From: DASZVB01 sp035545855
GTDB lineage: Bacteria > Myxococcota_A > Polyangia > Polyangiales > Polyangiaceae
Direction: 5' to 3'
DNA: 64,000 bases
Assembly: GCA_035545855.1 (NCBI GenBank)
Contig: DASZXK010000013.1
Span: forward strand, 19,090 to 83,089
Position numbers and translations under genes: made by a program. Below are positions 9,597 to 18,701 of the stretch, piece after piece (position 1 is the first letter of the stretch; every line of letters begins with the position of its first letter). Below the pieces are notes generated by a model. It ran no database searches and had not been told where the DNA came from. It saw nothing but the letters and a program-made list of their open reading frames with translations.

Positions 9597-9869
9597 ATGG
9601 TCCGCGGACGACACACGCGCCGACAGGCAAGAAGATTCCTCGGCGGCGTCCTCGCCGCGATCGGGATGGCGGCGCTCACGGGATGCAGCGGCTCCTTTCA
9701 GGCGGGGCTCTCGAACGCGCCCCGCGCGACACGGGTGAGTCGGCCACAGAAGCAACACGACGCGGTGGCCGACGGTCCGGAGTCGCGCGCGCCTGCCCCC
9801 GAGGCGTCGAGCTCGTTGATGCGTTTCGAGTGGTCACGCCGAGAAGAAACGCACGGCGCGGCTCGTTGA
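9597..9869 (+). CDS. Small lipoprotein, function unknown
   Basis: 90 residues. ATG 9597 is chosen over upstream starts because GCGGAGG ends six bases before it and a clean signal follows: basic RGRHTRRQARR, hydrophobic FLGGVLAAIGMAAL, lipobox LTGC at about residue 28. The mature part is about 62 polar residues with no recognised domain. It lies 216 bp after the exported superoxide dismutase, which has a similar twin-Arg-like lipoprotein leader, so the two might be co-expressed, though a probable terminator separates them. The signal and ribosome site are the only evidence it is real. Confidence 0.55.
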   Translation: MVRGRHTRRQARRFLGGVLAAIGMAALTGCSGSFQAGLSNAPRATRVSRPQKQHDAVADGPESRAPAPEASSSLMRFEWSRREETHGAAR

Positions 9870-9876
9870 AGCGCCG

Positions 9877-11265
9877 TCACGTCCCCGTCGTTTCCGCCGG
9901 CTCGCGCGAGAGCCAGCGCGCGAGCGTCTTGTCGTCGATGCCGAGCCTCTCGGCGGTGACCAGCTTGCGGAAACCGAGGCGCTCGTAGGCCCAGACCACG
10001 TACCTCCGCTGCAACTCGCGGAGAGGGAGGACGCTCGCTCCGAAGTCGATGTCGATTTCGCCGTTCCGGGTCATCGCGGGCGGAAGATCCTCGACTTCCA
10101 CGACGGAGTTCTTGCCGAGGAGGACGGTCCTTTCGACGTAGTGTTCGAGCTCGCGGACGTTACCGGGCCAGCCGTACTCGACCAGACGGCGCATCGCGTC
10201 CGGGGAGAAGCGCTGGATCCGCGAGCCCGGATGCCTCGCGAAGGACTCGCGGAGGAAGTGCTCGACGAGCGCCGGGACGTCCTCCCGACGTTGCCGGAGC
10301 GGAGGGATCTGGATCGTCACGACGTCGAGCCGATAGAGGAGATCCTCCCGGAACCGTCCTTCCGTCACGCTGTCCCTCAGGTTTCGATGCGTCGCCGCCA
10401 CGACACGCGCGTCGACCGGGCGTTCGCGGTTCGCGCCGACTGCCCGGACGACGCTCCGCTCCAGCACGTCGAGGAGCTTCGCCTGGAGGCCCGGCGACAG
10501 CTCGCCGATCTCGTCGAGGAACACGGTGCCGCCGTTCGCCGCCTCGAACAGCCCCACCCGGTCCGTGGTCGCGCCCGTGAATGCGCCCCTCGTGTGGCCG
10601 AACAGCTCGCTCTCGAGGAGATGCTCGGGGAGCGTCGCGCAGTTCACGGTCACGAACGGCGCGCCGGCACGGGCTCCGTTCGAATGCAGGGCGCGCGCCA
10701 CGAGCCCCTTGCCGGTTCCCGTCTCTCCGACGACGAGCACGGGCACGGCGGTGTCCGCCACGCGATGCACGAGGTCGGAGACGGCTCGCATGGCTTCGCT
10801 CTCCGCGACGAAGGCGCTCACCGAGAAGCGCTCCTTCAGCGCCCGGCGGAGTGAAACGGTCTCCCTGCGGAGCTTGAGCTCGTCCAGGGCACGTTCGAGG
10901 AAGAGGGCGAGCTCGTCCACCTTGAACGGCTTCGTGAGGTAGTGATACGCGCCGCGGCGTATCGAGTCGATCGCGGAGTCGACGGCGCTGAACGCGGTCA
11001 TGACGATGACCGGTCGTCCCGGGTCCTGCCGCTTGGAGACGTCCAGCAAACCGATCCCGTCGAGCTCCGGCATGCGGAGATCGGTGACGAGCACGTCGAA
11101 GTCCTGGACGACCTTCGCCGCTTCCCGGCTCGAGTCCATCGGGGTCGCGTCGAACCCGCGCTCGGCGAGCCCGTCGGCCAGCGTCTCGGCCATCGGGAGC
11201 TGGTCGTCCACGACCAGCACGCGGGGCTTTGCCGGTCGGGTCCGAGACCCGTTCGGAATCGTCAT
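9877..11265 (-). CDS. Sigma54-dependent response regulator (NtrC family)
   Basis: 462 residues; the ATG at 11265 overlaps the stop of the upstream kinase gene by 4 nt (ATGA). Receiver about 14-130 with acceptor Asp62 in LVTDLRMP and Lys in YLTKPF. AAA+ domain about 145-380: Walker A GETGTGKG, sigma54-contact loop GAFTGA, Walker B-like GGTVFLDEIGEL, and R-finger region FREDLLYRL. C-terminal Fis-type helix-turn-helix around 425-455 (AERLGIDDKTLARWL). It is the output of the two-component pair with the adjacent kinase and should bind an upstream enhancer to activate sigma54 RNA polymerase. A fitting -24/-12 promoter and an inverted repeat lie in front of the divergent efflux operon, its probable target. 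Confidence 0.93.
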   Translation of the reverse strand: MTIPNGSRTRPAKPRVLVVDDQLPMAETLADGLAERGFDATPMDSSREAAKVVQDFDVLVTDLRMPELDGIGLLDVSKRQDPGRPVIVMTAFSAVDSAIDSIRRGAYHYLTKPFKVDELALFLERALDELKLRRETVSLRRALKERFSVSAFVAESEAMRAVSDLVHRVADTAVPVLVVGETGTGKGLVARALHSNGARAGAPFVTVNCATLPEHLLESELFGHTRGAFTGATTDRVGLFEAANGGTVFLDEIGELSPGLQAKLLDVLERSVVRAVGANRERPVDARVVAATHRNLRDSVTEGRFREDLLYRLDVVTIQIPPLRQRREDVPALVEHFLRESFARHPGSRIQRFSPDAMRRLVEYGWPGNVRELEHYVERTVLLGKNSVVEVEDLPPAMTRNGEIDIDFGASVLPLRELQRRYVVWAYERLGFRKLVTAERLGIDDKTLARWLSREPAETTGT

Positions 11266-12668
11266 GCCTGCCTCTTCACTGCCGGGAGGTCGACGGAAGC
11301 GCGGGTGCCCCGAGTCTCGTTCCGATTTTCGTCGATGCGCCTGGGGGCGATCGAGAGGTCCCCGCCGTGGTGTTTCACGATCTCGTTCGCGATGGCGAGC
11401 CCGAGGCCCGTGCCCTGCCCGGCGGGCTTGGTCGTGAAGAAGGGTTCCGTCGCGCGGGCGGCGGCTTCCGGAGTGATCCCGCTGCCGTCGTCCGTCACGA
11501 CGAAGCCCACTCGTTCGCTGTCCGCCCGGACGAGGAGCTCGACGTGTCCACCCGGCTCGCAAGCGTCGCAGGCGTTCAGAAGGAGGTTGATGAGCACCTG
11601 CTCGAGCAGACGAGGGTCGCAGGCGACGTCGGGGAGGTCCCGGTCGAGGCGCACCTCGAGGCGGACGCCGGCCTTCTCGAATCGGTGCTCGACCAGCTCC
11701 TCGACGGCCTCGACGACCGCTCGCGGGCTCACGTGCTCGAGCGTGGGAGACTGTCCTCGCGCCAGGTTCAGGAAGCCGCGCACCACCCGGTCGATGCGGG
11801 TTCCTTGGTCGATGATGGATTCGACGCTCTTCTTCGCGCGCGCGTCGTGAGAGACCTTCGGGAGCAGCTGTTCCGCGCGTCCGACGATCACTCCGAGCGG
11901 CGTGGAGACCTCGTGAGCGATGCCGGTTGCGAGGGCCGCCATCGTGGCGAGCTTGTCGACGTGCACGAGCTCTTCCTCTCGCTCGTGCTCGAGTTCCTTG
12001 ATCGCGAGCTCCCCGGCGAGCTCTAGCTCCTTCCGCTGCCTTCGCATGGCCATGCCGCCGAAGAGGAGGACGAGCCCCGACGCGAGCACCGTCCCGCCGA
12101 CGGACCGCCACTGCGCGCGGAGCTCCCGGTCTCGCATGCGGAGCGCGGTCGCCGCGACGACGATGGCCCCGTTGCCTTGCGGCGCGTCGAACCCGGCGAT
12201 GCCGACCACCGCCGTGCGTCTCGGAAGACCGAAGGCCGGCGCTTCGTTTCGTTCCAGCCGGACCCACGGCGTTCCTTCGGACACGGCGCGCTCGACGGCT
12301 GCGTCCCGCACGCTGTGACCGTCCGACGTGGACAGCCCGCCCTGGCCGGGACGGACCAGCAGAAGACGCAAGCTCGCGGGACGCTCGACCGAGCGCACGT
12401 CCGAGAGCAGGTCGTTCGCCGCCGCCGGAGCCGCGCCGAGCGCCCGGGCCCGGCCCGAGACGGCGGACGCGAGGCCCTGCGCCAGCGTCGCTTGTTCCTG
12501 AGCGAAGTCCGCCAGCGCCCGGTCCCACTCCTGCGTCACGTCCCAGTAACCGAGAGCGACGACCAGGGCGATGGCCACCGCCATCGAAGTTCCGGGGCCC
12601 CAGGCCGACACTCGTGGTGGCCGCCGGTGACTCGGCACGGCAACGATCCTGGTCGGAAGGCTCCGCAC
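11262..12668 (-). CDS. Membrane sensor histidine kinase, partner of the NtrC-type regulator
   Basis: 468 residues from GTG 12668; a GTG at 12638 has AGGA eight bases upstream and is an equally good start. Two membrane segments, about residues 29-43 (MAVAIALVVALGYWD) and about 190-210 (VLASGLVLLFGGMAM), frame a periplasmic sensor region of about 145 residues. HisKA follows with AHEVSTPLGVIVGRAEQ, then HATPase_c with NLLLNACDA, VTDDGSGI and GTGLGLAIANE. It should autophosphorylate on the His of AHEVSTP and pass phosphate to the overlapping regulator. The periplasmic domain has no recognised family; because the divergent genes form an efflux pump, an envelope toxicant is a reasonable guess at the signal. 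Confidence 0.9.
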   Translation of the reverse strand: MRSLPTRIVAVPSHRRPPRVSAWGPGTSMAVAIALVVALGYWDVTQEWDRALADFAQEQATLAQGLASAVSGRARALGAAPAAANDLLSDVRSVERPASLRLLLVRPGQGGLSTSDGHSVRDAAVERAVSEGTPWVRLERNEAPAFGLPRRTAVVGIAGFDAPQGNGAIVVAATALRMRDRELRAQWRSVGGTVLASGLVLLFGGMAMRRQRKELELAGELAIKELEHEREEELVHVDKLATMAALATGIAHEVSTPLGVIVGRAEQLLPKVSHDARAKKSVESIIDQGTRIDRVVRGFLNLARGQSPTLEHVSPRAVVEAVEELVEHRFEKAGVRLEVRLDRDLPDVACDPRLLEQVLINLLLNACDACEPGGHVELLVRADSERVGFVVTDDGSGITPEAAARATEPFFTTKPAGQGTGLGLAIANEIVKHHGGDLSIAPRRIDENRNETRGTRASVDLPAVKRQA

Positions 12669-12782
12669 GTCGTGCCCGCAAGAGCAAGACGCGGACCAGC
12701 AGGAACGCCGGCGATTTCACGGGAGATCGTTCCGAGCGCCTTCCCGCGATCCGGCGTTTCGCCGACCCGGGGTGGGAAAATC

Positions 12783-12800
12783 TCCGAGCCGCCGCTCGGA
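12783..12800. promoter_or_regulatory. Candidate enhancer (upstream activating) site for the sigma54 regulator
   Basis: Perfect inverted repeat TCCGAGC-CGCC-GCTCGGA, 41 bp upstream of the -24 element of the efflux promoter. A single TCCGAGC half site repeats 52 bp further up at 12731-12737, about five helical turns away. Position and spacing fit an enhancer-binding protein; no protein-DNA data are available. Confidence 0.45.
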
Positions 12801-12839
12801 AGCCGCGACGATCTCGGGTGTTTTTGGGTGGTTCGCCGG

Positions 12840-12855
12840 CGGCACGCAACGTGCT
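12840..12855 (+). promoter_or_regulatory. Sigma54 (-24/-12) promoter of the efflux operon
   Basis: CGGCACG-CAAC-GTGCT against the consensus TGGCACG-N4-TTGCW: the invariant GG (12841-12842) and GC (12853-12854) are correctly spaced and 7 of 7 central CACG/TGC positions fit. Transcription would begin near 12866, only about 7 nt before the ATG at 12873, which has no Shine-Dalgarno. The gene for a GAFTGA-containing activator is next door. Confidence 0.65.
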
Positions 12856-12872
12856 TGCGCCGCTGTCGCCGC

Positions 12873-14264
12873 ATGGCAGGCGTCCTCTCGAAAAGAACCT
12901 TCTTGCTGTCGTTGCTCGCAGTGAGCTCCGTGCGTGCCGAGCCTCTTCTGCCCCCGGCTGCGGCGCCACGGGCCGTGGGGCTCGCCGAAGCCATCGCCTA
13001 CGCGAAGGCTCACCAGCCCGCCATTCGAACGGCGATGGCGCGGATCGCCGCCCGGAAGAGCGCCGCCGACGTTCCGCGAGCGGCGTGGCTTCCCCGGTTC
13101 GGCGTCACGGCCCAGCTATTCGGTGCCACGGCGAACCAGACGACCGCGAGCTACGTCACCGTGGACGTCCCCGATCTTCCTCGCATCGGCGGGACGCGGG
13201 CGGTCTCGAAGGGAACCTTTCGCCCCTACGCGTCCACGCTCGCGGGCATCGGAGCCAATCAGGAGGTGTTCGATTTCGGCCGCATCGCCGCCGAGGCGGC
13301 CGCGGCCGACGCGCTCGTCGACGTGGAGAGGGAGCGTGCCGCGAGCACGGCGCTCGACGTGACGTTCGACGTCGAGGAGGCGTACTTCGCGGTGTTCGCG
13401 TCGAAGTCGATCGTCCAGGCGTCCGAAGACGCTTACGAGCGCGCGCGCGTTCACCGCGATCTCGCGAAGGCCGGCGTGACGGCCGGCCTCCGTCCGCCGA
13501 TCGAGCTCACCCGCGCCGAGTCGGAGCTCACGAAGCTCGACATCGGGCGAATGCGCGCTCGGGGGAATCTCGCGACCGCGGAGACGGTTCTCGCGGCCGT
13601 GGTCGGCGCGCCGGATTCCGCCCTCGACGTGGCGTCGAGCCCGCCGAACCCCGCGGAGATGCCGTCGCTCGCGGATGCGATCGAACGCGCTTCCGCGAGG
13701 GACCCGCGTCTCCGGGCAGCCCTCTCGGAGCTCCACGCCGAGGAGGCTCGAACGCGCGCCATCGGCGCGTCGCTTCGCCCCGATCTCTCCGCGACGGGCA
13801 CGTTCTCCGGTCGGGCGGGGGGCGCCACGCCGTCGAGCGGTCCCGGCGCGGACGGCAGCGGCTTCATTCCGAACGTACCGAACTGGGATGTCGGCCTCGT
13901 GCTCACGTGGCCGCTCTTCGACGGGGTCGTCAACGCCCGAGAGAGCGCTTCCCGCGCCGAAGAGCAGGTCCGTCGCGAGGAAATGGACCTGGTCCGCCAG
14001 GAAGACGTCGCGGTAGTCCGGGAAGCGTACGTGGCGGTCGACGTCGCGAGAGAGGCGTTGCCCGGGCTCCGCCGCGCCGTGGACGCGGCCAAGGCGAACT
14101 ACGACCAGGCCGACGCTCGGTTCCGAGCCGGCCTCGGGACGAGCGTCGAGCTCGCCGACGCGGAAGCCCTGCGGACGGACGCGGACATTCAGCTCGCGCT
14201 CGGACAATTCGAGCTGGCCCGGGCTCGCGCAGCGTTCGGGCGATCCATCGCGGAAGGACCGTGA
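12873..14264 (+). CDS. TolC-family outer membrane efflux channel
   Basis: 463 residues. ATG 12873 opens a clear signal peptide (KRTFLLSLLAVSSVRAEP, cleavage near residue 22). The rest has two outer-membrane-efflux-protein (OEP) repeats: long Ala-rich helices such as AIAYAKAHQPAIRTAMARI and the second half NWDVGLVLTWPLFDG followed by helices to the end, with the usual length for TolC proteins. It would form the trimeric outer-membrane duct for the adaptor and RND pump encoded directly downstream. No ribosome site precedes the start; the sigma54 promoter predicts an almost leaderless message. Confidence 0.92.
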   Translation: MAGVLSKRTFLLSLLAVSSVRAEPLLPPAAAPRAVGLAEAIAYAKAHQPAIRTAMARIAARKSAADVPRAAWLPRFGVTAQLFGATANQTTASYVTVDVPDLPRIGGTRAVSKGTFRPYASTLAGIGANQEVFDFGRIAAEAAAADALVDVERERAASTALDVTFDVEEAYFAVFASKSIVQASEDAYERARVHRDLAKAGVTAGLRPPIELTRAESELTKLDIGRMRARGNLATAETVLAAVVGAPDSALDVASSPPNPAEMPSLADAIERASARDPRLRAALSELHAEEARTRAIGASLRPDLSATGTFSGRAGGATPSSGPGADGSGFIPNVPNWDVGLVLTWPLFDGVVNARESASRAEEQVRREEMDLVRQEDVAVVREAYVAVDVAREALPGLRRAVDAAKANYDQADARFRAGLGTSVELADAEALRTDADIQLALGQFELARARAAFGRSIAEGP

Positions 14265-14265
14265 C

Positions 14266-15546
14266 GTGAACGACGTGGCACCAAAGACCGATCCGGAAGG
14301 GCTCGAGCAGCGCGCTGTCGGGGAGGCGATGAATTCGCCCGGCACGCGCTCACGGATGCTTCCGCTCGGAATCGCCGGCGGCGCCGTCATCCTCGTGGGC
14401 CTCGGCGTGGTCCTGCTCCGCCACGCGGAGTCCAATACCAACACCGTCTCGTTGAGCAACGCGCCGAAGCTCGTGACGGCGATCGCGGCAGCCGAGACGA
14501 CGTTTCGCGCGTCCCGCACCTACGTCGGCACGATCGAGCCGTGGGTGAGGGCCGACGTCGGCCCGCAGCTCGTCTCCGCGTACGTGGACACGGTGCTCGT
14601 GCGACCGGGCGCCGCCGTGAAGAAGGGAGACGTGCTCGCGACTCTCGATTGCCGGAACGCGAGCGCGACGAGCCAGGCCGTCGCCATGCAGGCCCGCGCC
14701 CTCGAGGCCCAGCAGAAGGCCGTGGCGCACGAGGCGGCCCGCGTGCAGGGCCTCCTCGACGGCGGGTTCGTCTCCCCGAACGAGGCCGAGCAGAAGACCG
14801 CGCAGAGCGCGGCCCAGCAGGCGCAGTTGCTCGCCACCCAGGCCAAGCTCCTCGGCAGCACGCTCGAGGTGAACGACTGCGTGCTCCGTTCTCCCTTCGA
14901 TGGCGAGGTCGCGACGCGAGCGATCGATCCGGGGGCCTTCGTCCGTCCGGGGAGGTCGATCGTGGCGGTCGTGGATCGGAGCGTCGTCCGGGTCTCCGGC
15001 GACGCGCCCGAGGTCGACTTCGACGTCGTCGCCCCGGGGACCGAGGTCGGCATCCGCGTGCTCTCGACCGGGAAGGAGCTCGTCGGGAAGGTGGCCCGCC
15101 GCGCGCCGGCCGCCGACGATGCGACCCGGACGGTTCATTTCGAGATCGACGTACCCAATCCCGACCGTTCCATCCCGGTCGGCACGACGGGCGAGCTCCG
15201 GATCGACGTGGGCGATCCCGTCCCCGCCGTCGAGGTCCCGTTGCTCGCCGCTTCCGTCCGCGGGTCGAAGGCGAGCGTGTTCGTCGTGGAGAACGGGATC
15301 GCGCACACGCGGGTGGCCCGGATGCTGGGCGAGCGCGGCGGCAAGGTGTACCTCGAACCGACTCTGAAGCCTGGGTCGCTCGTCGTCACGGAGGGCCGAG
15401 CTCTCCTGAACGACGGAGACAAGGTGGCAGCCGAGATCGAGAAGGAAGGGGGAGCCGGCGGACCGCCTCGCACCGAAACGCAGGAGAAGCCCCTGCAGCG
15501 GGTCTCCCTCCCGGCCGCGGCCGCCGTGGGCGGGAGAACCCTGTGA
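14266..15546 (+). CDS. RND efflux periplasmic adaptor subunit
   Basis: 426 residues from GTG 14266, one base after the channel gene's stop and preceded by GGAAGG. An N-terminal membrane anchor (about 33-52, LGIAGGAVILVGLGVVLL) leads to a lipoyl domain split by a hairpin: VRPGAAVKKGDVLATLDC, a 60-residue coiled coil rich in Gln/Ala, then RSPFDGEVATRAIDPGAFV. Beta-barrel and membrane-proximal domains follow to about 390. The tail is Pro/Glu-rich. It should tether the inner-membrane pump to the TolC-like channel; anchoring is by transmembrane helix and not lipid, as no lipobox is seen. Middle gene of the efflux operon, overlapping the pump by 4 nt. Confidence 0.92.
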   Translation: MNDVAPKTDPEGLEQRAVGEAMNSPGTRSRMLPLGIAGGAVILVGLGVVLLRHAESNTNTVSLSNAPKLVTAIAAAETTFRASRTYVGTIEPWVRADVGPQLVSAYVDTVLVRPGAAVKKGDVLATLDCRNASATSQAVAMQARALEAQQKAVAHEAARVQGLLDGGFVSPNEAEQKTAQSAAQQAQLLATQAKLLGSTLEVNDCVLRSPFDGEVATRAIDPGAFVRPGRSIVAVVDRSVVRVSGDAPEVDFDVVAPGTEVGIRVLSTGKELVGKVARRAPAADDATRTVHFEIDVPNPDRSIPVGTTGELRIDVGDPVPAVEVPLLAASVRGSKASVFVVENGIAHTRVARMLGERGGKVYLEPTLKPGSLVVTEGRALLNDGDKVAAEIEKEGGAGGPPRTETQEKPLQRVSLPAAAAVGGRTL

Positions 15547-18500
15547 CTGGACTCTCGCTCCGGAACCCGATCGCGATCTTGATGATCTCGATCGCGCTCG
15601 TGGTGTTCTCCGCGGTGGTCACGCCCCGCATGAGCGTGGACACGTTCCCCGAGCTCACTCCCCCCGTGCTCGTCGTCGGGACGCTGGCTCCCGGGCTCGG
15701 CCCGAAGGACGTCGAGAAGACGCTCACCTGGCGCATCGAGAAATACGTGAGCGCGACTCCGGGAGTCGACCACGTGGAGAGCCTCTCCCGGAACAACCTC
15801 AGCATCGTCTACGTGTGGCTCAAGTGGGGGACGGACCTCAACTCGGCGCAGACGCTCGTGCAGCAGCAGGTCGCCTTCGCCATGTCCGCGGTGCCGAAGT
15901 CCCTCGGCGTCCTGCCACCGTTCGTCCTCCAGTACGATCCGTCGAACGCTCCCGTCGTCCAGGTCGCGGTCTCCGGCGGCGGCCTCAGCGGTCCACAGCT
16001 CTACGACTACGCCCTGAACAACATCGAACCCATCCTGGAAGGCATTCCGGGAGTCGCCAGCGCGTCCATCAACGGGGGCCGGCAGCGGCAGATCAACGTC
16101 GTGGTGGACCCGGTCTCGGCGCAGGCGCGCGGCGTGACGTCGAGCGACGTCGCGGCCGCGGTCTCCCAGTCGAACGCGCTCCTGCCGTCGGGCGTGTTCA
16201 TCTCTCCGAGGTTCGACTCGAACGTGTACACGAACGCGGTGCCGCAGCGGGTCGCGACCATCGGGGACGCGCTCGTCAAGATGCGTGGCGACAAGCCCGT
16301 CCTCATCCGGGACGTCGCGAGGGTGGAGGACGGCGGCAGCCCCGAGACGCAGGCCGTGTCCGTGAACGGAGAGGGCGCGGTCTATCTCAACGTGCTCCGC
16401 ATCCCCGGCGGAAATACGATCGAGATCGTCGAGTCCGTGAAGAAGGCCGTCCAGAACCTGAAGGATCTCCCGCAGGGCGTCTCGGTCAAGGCGGTGTTCG
16501 ATCAGTCGACGTTCGTGCGGACGACGTACCACGGCCTGAAGCAGGAGGTCGTCCAGGCGCTCGTTCTCATCGCGCTCGTCATCCTCCTGTTCCTACAGAG
16601 CGTCCGGGGGACGCTCATCGTGTCCGTCGCCATCCCGCTCTCGTTCGCCATCACGTTGATCGTGCTCTATGCGACCGGGCAGACGCTGAACGCCTTCACG
16701 CTCGGCGGGCTGACGCTCGCCATGGGCCGTCTCGTCGACGACGCGGTGGTGGTGCTCGAGTCGATCCACCGGCACCAGCGCCTGGGGCTCGGGACGTACC
16801 GGGCGGCGCTCGAGGGGACGAACGCCGTCGCGCTCCCGGTGCTCGCGTCCACGCTGACGACGATGGCCGTCCTCTTGCCGGTGCTCCTCCTTGCCGGACT
16901 CGCGAAGAAGCTCTTCGCGCCGCTCGCCCTGACGGTCGCGATGGCGATGACGGCGAGCTACTTCGTGAGCGTCTGCGTCACGCCCGTCGCGTGCCGGTTC
17001 TTCCTCGGCCACGCCGAGCAGGGACGGCTCGGCAAGGCCGTCGCGGCGTTCATAGACGGCGTGGCCGAGCGCTACGCCTTCGCGCTCCGTCGCGTGCTCC
17101 CGTTCCGGTGGACGGTCATCGGCGCGTGCCTTGCGCTCACCGTGTTTGCCGGCTGGGCGGCGGGGCGTCTCCCGAGCACGTTCTTCCCGGAGATCGACGA
17201 GTCCATGGAGCGCGTCTACGTGCGCCTCTCCCCGGGCATCTCGCTCGAAGATGCGGCGAAGAAGATCGCGGAGATGGGAAAGACGCTCGCGGCGGAGCTC
17301 CCGAAGGGGAACGTCGAGCTCGTCCTCACGAACGTCGGCTCGCCGAACAATGCGCGGAGCGCGATGACGAGCCCGAACAACGGCCCTCACATGGGCTTCA
17401 TCCGCCTCGCGCTCGCGGACGAAGAGAAGCGCACGCTCTCGCAGCGAGAGATCGCGGACCGGATGCGGGAGATCCTGAACCGGAAGTATCCGGGCGTGGA
17501 GTTCCTCCAGTGGCCCGGCGGGCTCGTCGCGAGCGTCTTTGCGAACGGGTACGTCGCGCCGCTGGTCGTGGAGGTGAGAGGGAACAACCTCGCCGAGCTC
17601 GACTCGCAGGCTCGAGCCGTCGCGGAGGTGGCCCGGACGGTCCCGGGCGTGCGGGACGTTCGCGTTTCTCTGGAGACGAACTACCCGGAGGTCCGCGTGG
17701 AGACGGCGCGCGACGAGGCAGGCCTCGTCGGCGTGACGGCGCGCAGCGCCGCGCAGACCACGCTCGAGGCGACCCTCGGCAACATCAACACGCCGAGCGT
17801 CTGGATCGATCCGAACAACGGCCAGTCCTACTACGTCGTCACGTACTACGACGGAAAGGCGGTGGCCGATCCGAACGCGCTCGCGCAGATCCCGGTCCGG
17901 GTGAGCGAGGCCGGCAAGGCGGTCCCGCTCGGCGCCTACGGCAGGGTCGCGCGCTCCGTCGGTCCCATCGCGATCGAACGGAACCAGCTCCAGCGCGCGG
18001 CCCACGTGCTCATGCAGACGGAGGGTCGAGACATCGGGAGCGCGGCCGCCGAGATCGAGAGGAAGCTCGCGGAAGATCCGAAGACCCGCGGCGTCGATTT
18101 CTCGTACGTCGGCCAGGTCCAGCTCATGCGGACGACGTTCTCCGGTCTCGGGCTCGCGATCGGGCTCGCCGTGATGGTCGTGTTCATGATCATGGCCGCG
18201 CAGTTCAAGTCCCTTCGCCTGCCGTTCGTGATGCTGTTCACGATCCCCGTCTCACTCTTCGGAATCGTGGTCGCGCTCCTCGGGGCGGGGCAGGGGTTCT
18301 CGATCACGGCGCTGATGGGCATCCTCATGGTGGTCGGCATCGCCGTCTCGAACGGCATCTTGCTCGTCGACGACGCGAACCGCCGGTTCGCCGTCGAGGG
18401 AGTCGACAAGGTGGAGGCGGTCATCGCCGCGGCGCGCTCCCGGTTCGTACCCATCGCGATGACGAGCCTGGCGACCGTCATCGGGCTCGTGCCGACGGCC

Positions 18501-18689
18501 CTCGCGCTCGAGAAGGGGACGGAGGCGAACCAGCCGCTCGCGCTCGCGGTGGTCGGGGGTCTGACGTCGTCCACCGTCCTCTCGCTCTTCCTGGTTCCCG
18601 TCATGTTCCTCTTCTTCGCGAAGCGCGGAGCGCCCGACGAAGAGGAGCATGACGTGGGCCATCCATCCCTCGTGTCGAGCGCCGGGTGA
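15543..18689 (+). CDS. RND multidrug/solute efflux permease (AcrB/HAE type)
   Basis: 1048 residues, GTG 15543 overlapping the adaptor stop (GTGA). Standard RND layout: TM1 near the start (NPIAILMISIALVVFSAVV), a large periplasmic loop with VDTFPELTPP, TM cluster from about 330, a TM4 motif GRLVDDAVVVLESIHRH carrying the paired Asp of proton-coupled drug pumps, a second periplasmic loop, and the C-terminal TM cluster ending near residue 1025. Length matches the family. The Asp-Asp pair favours an HAE-type organic-solute pump over the heavy-metal subclass. Proton-driven export through the co-encoded adaptor and channel is the expected role; the substrate is unknown. Regulation is probably by the divergent sigma54 two-component pair. 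Confidence 0.94.
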   Translation: MTGLSLRNPIAILMISIALVVFSAVVTPRMSVDTFPELTPPVLVVGTLAPGLGPKDVEKTLTWRIEKYVSATPGVDHVESLSRNNLSIVYVWLKWGTDLNSAQTLVQQQVAFAMSAVPKSLGVLPPFVLQYDPSNAPVVQVAVSGGGLSGPQLYDYALNNIEPILEGIPGVASASINGGRQRQINVVVDPVSAQARGVTSSDVAAAVSQSNALLPSGVFISPRFDSNVYTNAVPQRVATIGDALVKMRGDKPVLIRDVARVEDGGSPETQAVSVNGEGAVYLNVLRIPGGNTIEIVESVKKAVQNLKDLPQGVSVKAVFDQSTFVRTTYHGLKQEVVQALVLIALVILLFLQSVRGTLIVSVAIPLSFAITLIVLYATGQTLNAFTLGGLTLAMGRLVDDAVVVLESIHRHQRLGLGTYRAALEGTNAVALPVLASTLTTMAVLLPVLLLAGLAKKLFAPLALTVAMAMTASYFVSVCVTPVACRFFLGHAEQGRLGKAVAAFIDGVAERYAFALRRVLPFRWTVIGACLALTVFAGWAAGRLPSTFFPEIDESMERVYVRLSPGISLEDAAKKIAEMGKTLAAELPKGNVELVLTNVGSPNNARSAMTSPNNGPHMGFIRLALADEEKRTLSQREIADRMREILNRKYPGVEFLQWPGGLVASVFANGYVAPLVVEVRGNNLAELDSQARAVAEVARTVPGVRDVRVSLETNYPEVRVETARDEAGLVGVTARSAAQTTLEATLGNINTPSVWIDPNNGQSYYVVTYYDGKAVADPNALAQIPVRVSEAGKAVPLGAYGRVARSVGPIAIERNQLQRAAHVLMQTEGRDIGSAAAEIERKLAEDPKTRGVDFSYVGQVQLMRTTFSGLGLAIGLAVMVVFMIMAAQFKSLRLPFVMLFTIPVSLFGIVVALLGAGQGFSITALMGILMVVGIAVSNGILLVDDANRRFAVEGVDKVEAVIAAARSRFVPIAMTSLATVIGLVPTALALEKGTEANQPLALAVVGGLTSSTVLSLFLVPVMFLFFAKRGAPDEEEHDVGHPSLVSSAG

Positions 18690-18701
18690 GGGTCGCCGCC
18701 G

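Noticed and set aside
14541..15542. Open frame running through the adaptor gene in phase with the RND pump
   Set aside because: Its translation is Arg/Gly-rich with no domain; the pump begins at GTG 15543 with a normal RND first helix.
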